Below, piece by piece: positions 31,660-40,228 of a stretch of DNA of 64,000 nucleotides; within the stretch, counting starts at the first letter, position 1; every line of letters starts with the position of its first letter. Position numbers and translations under genes: made by a program. This stretch comes from Phialophora verrucosa (Eukaryota; Ascomycota; Eurotiomycetes; Chaetothyriales; Herpotrichiellaceae). Under the pieces are notes generated by a model, which worked only from the letters and a program-made list of their open reading frames with translations, had not been told where the DNA came from and made no database searches. The stretch is from NCBI GenBank assembly GCA_002099365.1, contig MSED01000003.1, positions 2,294,001-2,358,000 on the forward strand, read 5' to 3'.

Positions 31660-33519
31660 ATGTCTCTTTGGCGTCGCTGGACGCGGCCTAACACTTTGAA
31701 GCTGAGTGGGATATATCGAACATCGGGGACTGTGACCTCTGACCGCACAGACATTTCATCAACAGCACGCTTTCGAGGTATTCAACCTCCAGCACCGAAT
31801 GGACAACCACGGAAGACGTTCGCTTCACACACGGCGCCGGGCCATTTTGATCACCACACCGATGTCCTGATTGTCGGCAGTGGCGGTGCAGCACTGGTGG
31901 CTGCATTGAGAGCCCAATCACATGGCCTCAAACCTCTTATTGTGGAAAAGACATCCAAAATTGGCGGCTCGACCGCGTACTCGGGCGGCGGCGTATGGAT
32001 CCCCAACAATGTGGTTTCCCAGTCTGCCGGCGTCCAGGACAGCCTGGAGGACGCGCTTCGGTACCTGGAAGTTACCATTGGTGATCATCCCTCGTCGACA
32101 CCTGCTCGCAAAAGAGCCTTCCTTGAGCAGGGGCCTAGAATGGTCTCCTTTCTGCAAGATCTCGGCTTCAAATGGCGCTGGACTGGCCCATATCCCGACT
32201 ATTACCCATGGGAGGCAGGCGGCAAGGGCGACGGCGGCCGCTGCATCGAGCCTCAACTCTTCGATGAGACGAAGCTTGGACCGTACTGGCAAGATCGCAT
32301 CAACCACAGTCCGGCCCCAATTCCGCCCATGTACCTAGCGGAAGGCACTCGCATTACCCGGCTCGGCGCCTCATGGGGAGACTTCACTGTCGCGACCAGT
32401 GTCATGCTACGCGGACTACTTCGCCGACTCCAAGGCAAGCGGCCCGTCCTCGGCGGACTCGCCCTGGTTGGACGCCTGCTCGCCCTCAATCTGCAGCACA
32501 ACACACCCATTTGGCTTGACTCGCCGCTGGTTGACTTGGTGACGGACCAGAATGGGGCCGTCATTGGTGCTGTGGTCGATCGCGAAGGGCTGCCGCAAAC
32601 GATTCGGGCCAGCCGGGCGGTGCTGCTGGCCGCCGGCGGCTTCGCCCACAATCGTCACATGCGAGTGGAGCACATGCCGGCTCCCGCCAGTACGCGATGG
32701 ACCAGCGCATCAAGGGACGATACGGGAGATGCCATCCTCGCCGGGGTGCGCGCTGGTGCTCAGACCGCTCTCCTGGACGATGCGTGGTGGGGCCCTGCCA
32801 TCATCGATCCGCGAGACGGCAGTAGCATGGTTTTTGCCATTTTTGAAAGGTCGCGACCCTTCAGCATCATCGTCGACGCCTCCGGACGTCGATTCATGAA
32901 CGAGGCGCAGTCGTACTCGGATGCTGGTCAACAGATGTACGAGCGGCAAAAGGACGTCGGAGCAGTCCCGTCGTGGATGATAATGGACTGGAATCATCGA
33001 AGGCGTTACCTATTTGGGACCATGCTTCCGCGCCAAGAAAGCCCAGAGTCCCTGGCTGGGGGGGTCTATTACAAGGCTGATACCATCGGGAGCTTGGCGG
33101 GTCAAATCCAGGTGGACGAGGCGACCTTGCGGACCACCATTGAGGGGTTCAACACGCAGTGCCGCAACGGTGTTGATGACGACTTCGGCCGCGGGTCCAA
33201 CGCCTATGACAACTTTTTTGGGGATCCGAAGATCGGGCCCAATCCCAACATGGGGCCCATCGAGACGGCTCCTTTCTACGCCTGCAAGATCTGGCCCGGC
33301 GACCTGGGCACCAAGGGAGGCCTTCTGAGCGACGAGTTCGCCCGCGTGAATAAGCCTGACGGCCAGGTGCTCGAGGGCTTGTATGCGGCGGGAAACACCT
33401 CGGCGAGTGTCATGGGCAGACGGTATCACGGGGCCGGGGCGACCATCGCGCCGGCCATGACCTTTGCCTATATCGCTGTGGACCATGCCAGTGGACGTTC
33501 GAGCGTGTCTGGAGCTTGA
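31660..33519 (+). CDS. FAD-dependent dehydrogenase, 3-ketosteroid-delta1-dehydrogenase-like
   Basis: Single exon, 619 residues. An N-terminal extension of about 65 residues, rich in Arg, Ser and Thr and almost free of acidic residues at first, precedes the FAD motif VGSGGAAL (residues 72-79) and IGGSTAYSGGGVWIPNN. The C-terminal part has GLYAAGNTSASVMGRRYHGAGATIAPAMTFAY, split here as AAGNTSASVMG and YHGAGATIAPAMTF, a typical FAD_binding_2 ending. Family members introduce a double bond next to a ketone (3-ketosteroid 1-dehydrogenase) or reduce/oxidise related acids. The extension could be a mitochondrial presequence. In the cluster it may desaturate a cyclic ketone or an acyl intermediate (inference). 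Confidence 0.9.
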   Translation: MSLWRRWTRPNTLKLSGIYRTSGTVTSDRTDISSTARFRGIQPPAPNGQPRKTFASHTAPGHFDHHTDVLIVGSGGAALVAALRAQSHGLKPLIVEKTSKIGGSTAYSGGGVWIPNNVVSQSAGVQDSLEDALRYLEVTIGDHPSSTPARKRAFLEQGPRMVSFLQDLGFKWRWTGPYPDYYPWEAGGKGDGGRCIEPQLFDETKLGPYWQDRINHSPAPIPPMYLAEGTRITRLGASWGDFTVATSVMLRGLLRRLQGKRPVLGGLALVGRLLALNLQHNTPIWLDSPLVDLVTDQNGAVIGAVVDREGLPQTIRASRAVLLAAGGFAHNRHMRVEHMPAPASTRWTSASRDDTGDAILAGVRAGAQTALLDDAWWGPAIIDPRDGSSMVFAIFERSRPFSIIVDASGRRFMNEAQSYSDAGQQMYERQKDVGAVPSWMIMDWNHRRRYLFGTMLPRQESPESLAGGVYYKADTIGSLAGQIQVDEATLRTTIEGFNTQCRNGVDDDFGRGSNAYDNFFGDPKIGPNPNMGPIETAPFYACKIWPGDLGTKGGLLSDEFARVNKPDGQVLEGLYAAGNTSASVMGRRYHGAGATIAPAMTFAYIAVDHASGRSSVSGA

Positions 33520-34282
33520 AGAGGGACGCACATCTTGTTCAGCGTGTAATTGGTGTGGTTACGAGTATATTGTAGTGCGAAGGAGGGTCGGTTCGTGTGA
33601 GGGCTCCATGGTGGTTCAAATTACCTAGGTAAGCGCCAAGGGGCACCCGAGTTCCGAGCGACCCCTGCACGCATAATCAGCGCCTACGGTTGCCAAATCA
33701 AGTCTAAGATGCGGAGACAAGCAGAGGAAGCACCACCCGTAGCATGGCGACGGTGGACTGCTTGTGGCTTCCCCTTTCTAAGATCTCTCAACCCGCGCCT
33801 CCCTCAGTCAGGCCTTCTGTCGAGAGCAAGGTCGCAGAATCACGGCACTCAAAGCCCAGTTGTCTCTGATGATGCTCTTCTCACCTATGAAGGAAGGGCT
33901 TAAGCAACCATCCCGCGTTTGGCGTCGGTGGACGAGGTCAGCGTTTTGATCCCGTGATTCAGCTTGCTCCGCTGGCGGCCGCAATGGTGTCCCAGGTCAT
34001 CAGCAGTTTGATGTAGGTTCACAGCCAAGACGCGGACATCTTGCTATAACAGTCAGGCAAGCCACCAGCGTCAGGCCATCGGCGCTGCTCACCCAGTAAA
34101 TCAATTGTCTCGGCCCCCTAACCTTGGTGGACGGTCACACAGCTGGGCGTCCAGTCAGACGACCAATCCTGTTCGAACTCGATACATGTAAGGCGGACTA
34201 CGGAGCATGTCTTCAAAAGGTTCTGCAGAGGTCAAACCACCGGTTAACAGTCTATGGGCACTCGCAAACAGATGTTATCACC
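33520..34282. other. Degenerate repeat-bearing intergenic region
   Basis: No gene is recognised. Related imperfect words of about 30-40 bp occur at 33726-33767 and 33902-33932 and resemble 51-92 at the other end of the gene block; this may be a decayed mobile element. Confidence 0.4.
33726..33767 (+). repeat. Imperfect dispersed repeat, copy B
   Basis: Counterpart of 51-92 with the cores AAGCACCACCCGTAG and GACGGTGG. A looser third copy at 33902-33932 has AAGCAACC, TTGGCGTCGGTGGAC. The origin is unknown. Confidence 0.4.
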
Positions 34283-35550
34283 ATGACGATATACGATCTC
34301 CAGCAACTGAACCGCCTGGTGCAGGAACTCTCGAAGGCTGTATCAGCTCTGGCGCGCGGGCCGGAACTCCCTGCAAAGCAACGCGAGGATATTCTTCGAA
34401 TCAATCAAGCGATCAGAGATGAAGTGCAGCCACCTGAAGATCACATCATCGCCACGGCATTTGGCATCAATCTCACTATCTGCATTCGCGCCTGCAGTGA
34501 ACTTGGTGTCTTCGAATTACTCCATTCTGCGGCACCAAATGCACTGTCGGCACTCCAGATATCGAGATCTGTCAATGCACAAGAGCTGCTGATTGTCCGA
34601 TTTCTGCGGGTGTTTGTGCTTTGGGCTTCGCCGATGAGGTTGGCCCGGAATTATACGCCGCCAACAAGGTCAGCCATGCGATGGCCCAGCCGCCACTTGC
34701 AGCTGGGATTTGCCTGTCATTCGACAACGCCGCAAGGCCGAAGAGCAACTTGCAGTCTCATATGGAGTTCTTCCGTCGACATGGCTGGAGATGCCCCGAC
34801 GATGCAAAAGATGGACCATATCAAGACGCAAATGACTGTGTTGGAAATACCAGTTTTGAGCATTGGATGGCTGATCCACCAGAGAGCGCCCGCTTCAACA
34901 CCTACATGAAAGGCGTCAGAGGAAGTCGGCCTATCTGATATAAGTGGATGGATGTGGAAAGGATCGTGGGGACGGCCTGCGCAGCAGACGAAGGAATATT
35001 CATGGTCGACGTGGCGGGAGGTTATGGACACGACCTAAGTGGCTTTATAGCGCTGCTCGGCAACAAGTTTCGTGGTAGGATGATATTGCAGGATCTCCCA
35101 AGCGTCATTGACAGCATCCAACCTGGTTCGATATCGAGCAGAATTGAGAGACACAAACACGACATGTTCTTACCCCAGCCTGCGAAGGGGGCAAAGATCT
35201 ATTTTATGCACATGATCCTGCACGACTGGCCTGACGATGACTGCGTAAGGATCCTGAGCCACCTCCGAGATGCAATGACGCCGGGTTTCTCGCAGATACT
35301 GATCAACGATGCCATTCTCCCGGACACTAAATGTCCGCTGATGTAAGTGCCTCGCCCTGTCGAGTGGATCCGATCTAATCCAACGGATAGTGCTACTGCT
35401 TTCGACATCACAATGATGGCCCACCATTGCGGCATTGAGAGAAGCGAAAGGATGTGGCGAGCTCTCGTTGAGAGGGTCCACGGTCTGGATCTCATCAAAT
35501 TCTGGTATCCTCCTGAAGGTGAAGGAGTGATTCAACTGGCTAGGTCTTAG
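34283..35550 (+). pseudogene. SAM-dependent O-methyltransferase pseudogene
   Basis: Fragments of one fungal O-methyltransferase (COMT-like, plant-type fold) follow each other in order: an N-terminal dimerisation part from the ATG at 34283, a middle part with GFADEVGPELYAANK and FEHWMADPPESARFNTYMKG, the SAM site VDVAGGYGHDLSG, the catalytic-helix block YFMHMILHDWPDDDC, and, after an intron (about 35344-35391), a C-terminal exon ending HGLDLIKFWYPPEGEG. Two lesions interrupt it. The frame shifts near 34612-34622 with no possible intron, consistent with one missing base, and an in-frame TGA lies at 34936-34938 where the continuing homologous sequence implies a sense codon, most simply a G-to-A change of Trp TGG. 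The gene therefore cannot make a full protein unless both are sequence errors. Confidence 0.85.
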
Positions 35551-36419
35551 CATCACCATGTGGTTTCCTGGCACAGAGAACTCATCTCCGAAACGTATAT
35601 TGCAACGATCTCTTCACCATAACATGTCCTAGACTGCGAGCGCGAATTCCCTATCAAGTCGGTGACACAACCGAAGATGCGAGTATGATTGCTAACTAAG
35701 CGCCATGGACAGCGTTAGGCGAACGGAAGCCAGGAAATTGCTCGAAGCCATCACATCCCTCCAGCGACTCAGAGCAAGAGTGGTAGTCCCGTCGTCCTTG
35801 GAGACCAGGTTCCCAGAAAAAGAACCTGCTCAACCCCTGCCTCGAATCCCTTTCGTTTCTTTGTGGGCGTCATCTGCAAGGGGGTTCAACGCCATTCTTT
35901 CGTTTTGCCGCATTTTTGACGTGGGAAGCCACAACCTGGCAACCAAGTGCGGAGTGAGCAGGTTCAAGAGCAGAGGGACTCGAGAGGGACACAGCCTGTG
36001 CAACCATTCTGTCCTACGTCGTGTTCGCTGGGGTTGGAGATCAGGATACATGTACAAGCAAGTTGACAGGCGAGAAAGGTTCAGCTCCGGCTCTGTTGGC
36101 CAATGTCAGGGATAGCGTACCCCGCCTACTTAGGGCCAGTATCCTTGTTACCAGGGATGCGTACGCGCCTAGAGCGGCTAATTTCTTGTCTGGCACCTCA
36201 GCTCCCTAATCGGATTTCTCCCGAGAGGGCTCCTGCTCTAACACCTTCATCTTCTCCTTCCTATTCGCTCGAGCACGATTCCCGGCGATCAGCATTCACA
36301 ATGCTCGAGGGGATTCAGGGCCGCGCTCGACGTCGTCCCGGCGGCGTAGGAATGCGCTGCGTCCTCAAGCCTCCCTGACTCCTTCGCTATCACTACCGAT
36401 CACTCGTGATCTCTCCAAT
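35551..36419. other. Intergenic, no gene recognised
   Basis: Open frames here are short, lack domain features and do not splice into anything recognisable. Confidence 0.45.
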
Positions 36420-38212
36420 ATGATGATTCTTCAATATGGTATAGTAGCGGCAGCTATATCCGCCTTGGTTCTTTATCTATATCAGCGAGTGGTTGTCTCT
36501 CGGAAAAGTCAGGCAAGTATGTAGGACGGAGTCTGGAACGTGTGACTGAACCCGGGCAGGACGACCAAGCGCTTGCAGTTCGATATGGCTGTCTTCCGCC
36601 TCCGAGGCTTGAGAACCAGCGACCGCTTGGGATTGATCGCCTTGAGCAGATATTCAGAGCGAATGCTGAATGTCGACTCATGGAGCTTTTCCTCTTCCAC
36701 TTCCGGCAGACAGGCAGCACGCTTGAACAGGTATTTCTAGGAACACAGGCTTTTGGCACCATCGAGCCCGCAAACATGGAGGCCATACTAAGCACCAACT
36801 TCAACGGGAAGTATGATCCGCAGTTGCTCCGGCCATGTACTCATAACGATCCAGATTACAGTATGGGGCTCAGGCGAGAAATCACTTTTCCTATGTTTGG
36901 AGACGGCATCTTCACCCTGGAAGGAGCTTCATGGAAGCATTCACGAGAATTGCTGAGACCACAGTTCATTCGTCAGCACTATGCTGACCTTGATGTATTC
37001 CGCGATGCTGTTGATGACCTCCTTACTGCCATCCCGAGTAATGGAGGAGTCGTCGACTTGCAGCCATTGTTCTTCCGTCTCACACTCGACACAACAACTG
37101 CATTCTTGTTTGGCGAATCCGTCAAAAGCCTACGCGCGCCGGAAACAGCAGGAGAACAAACCTTTTCCGCCTCATTCAATACTGCTCAAGGATTTGTGGC
37201 CAAACGATTCCGGCTTTTGGATTTCTATTGGTTGATTGGCGGTAACAAATTCAAGGACGCCTGCAATAATGTTCACAACTTTGCGGACCAGATCATTGAA
37301 CAGAATCTCTCTGAGGAAAGATACGGAAAGGAAGAAGACGGCACCTCTACTTTCCCGGACAAGCTGGCGAAGAGTATGCCCGACCGAAGTGCTCTCCGAA
37401 GCCAGCTTATAAATCTACTTGTCGCCGGTCGTGACACCACTGCTTGCCTTTTGGCCTGGACTTTGTACGATTAAGATTCGGCTCCCTGTTCATTAGACTT
37501 TTGCTAATTGCAATACGCAGTTTTACACTGGTTAGATATCCGCATGTCCTTGCTAAGTTGCGAGCGGAAATCAGCTCAGCCTGCGAAGGCAAGTCAAAAT
37601 TAAACCGCGACGATCTCAGCAGCATGAAGTATTTACAAAACGTCATCAAAGAAAGTAGGTGACATGCCGCTCTACATGGTCCCGCCTTTCTTACCTAGTA
37701 AACCAGCACTTCGTCTGTACCCGTCTGTACCGGTCAATTCTCGAACAGCCACCAAGACCACCATCCTCCCCACGGGCGGTGGGCCTCATCGAAAGTCGCC
37801 AGTCTTGATTCCCGAAGGCTCCTCTGTTGCGTATAGCGTTTACTCCATGCACAGAAGACCTGATCTCTACGGAATGGATGCTGAGCTCTTCCGCCCGGAA
37901 AGATGGGATGAGGACATGCCATTGTTCAGAGACCCTGTAACCGCAAAATGGGGCTATCTTCCCTTCAATGGAGGACCAGGGACGTGTCTTGGAAGTACGT
38001 ATTTTTGTTCCACCCTCATTGGTATACTGACCCGCCTCCTAGTGGACTTTGCGCTGACCGAGGCCGCCTATACGATCGTGCGACTCATTCAAAGATTTCC
38101 GGTCATTCAACTGCCGCCAGGTGAGATCGTGGAAGCAACCGGTGTCGAGAAGCAGACAATGACGCTGGTAATGTCCATTACCGATGGCTGCAAAGTTGAA
38201 TTAGGCCGCTAA
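36420..38212 (+). CDS. Cytochrome P450, CYP52-like, with altered heme loop
   Basis: Five exons: 36420-36512, 36560-37464, 37521-37654, 37707-37994 and 38043-38212; 529 residues. Residues 2-24 form a membrane anchor. The oxygen-binding motif AGRDTTA is at 320-326, ExxR is in VIKETLRLYP, and FRPERWDED follows. The body (FLGTQAFGTIEPANMEAILS, MFGDGIFTLEGASWKHSREL) is typical of CYP52/CYP539-type alkane or fatty-acid omega-hydroxylases of the ER. The heme loop reads FNGGPGTCLG with Cys471, so Gly469 replaces the arginine that normally contacts the heme propionate. Intron 1 has a GC donor (AG|GCAAGT) and restores the frame exactly. All exons join without stops, yet the Arg loss may mean reduced activity. 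Confidence 0.87.
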
Positions 38213-40228
38213 GTAAACATCGGACAAAATGCATTCCATCTCCCTCTTACCTCAGAAGCTCCGCCGCCTCATTCTCCCGCACGGTGCGCAAGCGGGCATC
38301 TGTCTGACTCCATCGGACCGGGATCTCAATCTGAGCTACTTCAGTATACCGCGGCATAGCGCCAATAACCACCTTGTACCTGGGCGAGCGGCGACTGTCG
38401 AAACGACACATGCTCCTATGGTCATACGGGAGCCCGCTGCTGCATATTGGGACTTGCTGGAATGCTGCGAAGGAGTCTGCTGGAGATCATATCGAAGAAG
38501 GTTCAATCGGCCGAGCCAAGATGCCCTTCAGTTGGGTCTATATCAGAGCGGAGAGAGGAAGAAGTCCTGCAGAGGCAATGGAAGCGGAACATGACATACA
38601 TAGCGTTGGACAAAGCAGTGGTGGTTTACTGCGGCGATTGTTGCACTCCAGGTTAATGCCAACCGCCATCCCATATCATACCGCACTTTGGGAAGCCACT
38701 GTCTCAGAGATGAGACCTGTTTCTTTAGGACTTACTTCGCGGGTTCGGCTTTGAAAAGACCTCAATAAAGAGCTGGGGCAATCCAAAGCGCGGGCAATTT
38801 CCGGCCGAAAGACATGATAAAGGGGTGTGATACAACGATGTTGCGGATCAGATTTGTACCTCATCCACGGAGCCTTACAGTAGTATGTCGCCACGGCCAG
38901 GTAAGTTGTGACAAAGAGTGCCCCTGATCCTCATACTCAGTCTGCCTTGTGCTGGATTCTTTGACTGCCTCTTTCCCGCTTTGTGGTTTGGCTTCTTCCC
39001 CAAACCATCAGAAGCCTCTTGATGTGTTTGGAACCCATTTCTTTCAAGTTTTGTGCTACTGTTCGTCCAGGCACATCCCGGCAGCATCAATCGAAGTGTA
39101 GGTACCATAGGAAGAAGAGGTTGCCCTGTCCACAATGCTACGCACCGTGGCGGCAATGCGGGAAGTCGAGAGCCTGCATGGAGCTCTAGGCTAAAGATTG
39201 GTAACCGAAGAGAAAGTATGCCCAAGCTCTTGCTATTGTTGCACGCGCAAGTCGTGGCGTGTACGTGAATGTACTGACATTAGATAAGACTGCATTAGGA
39301 AGACACACGCAATAGTTATGAGGATCTTGTGAAGAGTCGACAGATGTTCGCATGGTGATTCCCTACGAGGCTTTCGGCTGCGTCATTACAAGCCCTGCAA
39401 CGGCCTTCTCAGTCACGCAAAAGCTTGTATGTGAAAAGTCAGACGCTCCGCAATGACGATCAAAAGTCAATAGTGTCCTTTCTCCGACCCGTCACTTGAA
39501 CATCAACATCTCATTTCCCTTTCAACTTCCGTCTAGCCATTAGTACGAGGTACAAGCGATGGATCGTCCAAGGTGTGCACATCGACCACTGACGGGAGGT
39601 TCTCGTTTGGCTGTTTTGTGTTTTGTGACAACTTTTACAGCGATGATTCGCAGGCAATTGTCAATGGCGGGGTTTCTTCGATGTCCACTTAGTATTTTCT
39701 GATGGCCGCATCAATACTGGCCATCGAATCCAGTTTGTACATGTCTTCGAGATTCTTGTCGCCATTCTGCCGGGTCTGTCTCCCATGCGCAAGCTGACTG
39801 ATTTCACGCAGCCAACTCGTCATGCGTGTAATGGCATTTGGTTGACAAGACGCTGGAATGGGTGTTGAAGCAGGACTTTATGTTGATTTCGGTATCGCCA
39901 GCTTGAGATGCGTCGCATGTGGTGCCGTTGAGAGGCAAACACGCCTTGCACCGGCAGCGTGCTGTAGCAGTGGCGATACGGTCTCGCCTGATCCATTTCG
40001 ATCACTGCTTCCCCCAGCTATTCAATGGCGATCGCTGACATCGCTGGTCAAAAGTTCATGTCGCGGCTGGCTCCTCTGGGTTTGAAGCAATGCGCACCTT
40101 CCTCCCGAATTCGTCCTGCCTTCTCACACATTTGCACAAGCCATCGGTGACGCTCATCAAATCCTTCATCTGAATCTCTGGAGCAAACAGCCAGACCGGA
40201 TAGGTAAATACTCGGGACTGTCGTCGCA
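38213..40228. other. Two-kilobase gap with no recognised gene
   Basis: Several open frames of 60-126 codons occur on both strands (for example 38229-38594 and 38374-38754) but none shows family features, a convincing start context or splice continuity. This gap separates the oxidative block from the more conserved genes that follow. Confidence 0.45.

Noticed and set aside
38229..38754. Overlapping plus-strand frames of 121 and 126 codons
   Set aside because: Neither shows a domain, and splicing them gives nothing recognisable; may be decayed coding DNA but cannot be supported.
39640..40020. Minus-strand Cys-containing frame resembling a secreted fragment
   Set aside because: No start, no signal peptide and no family resemblance; treated as chance.
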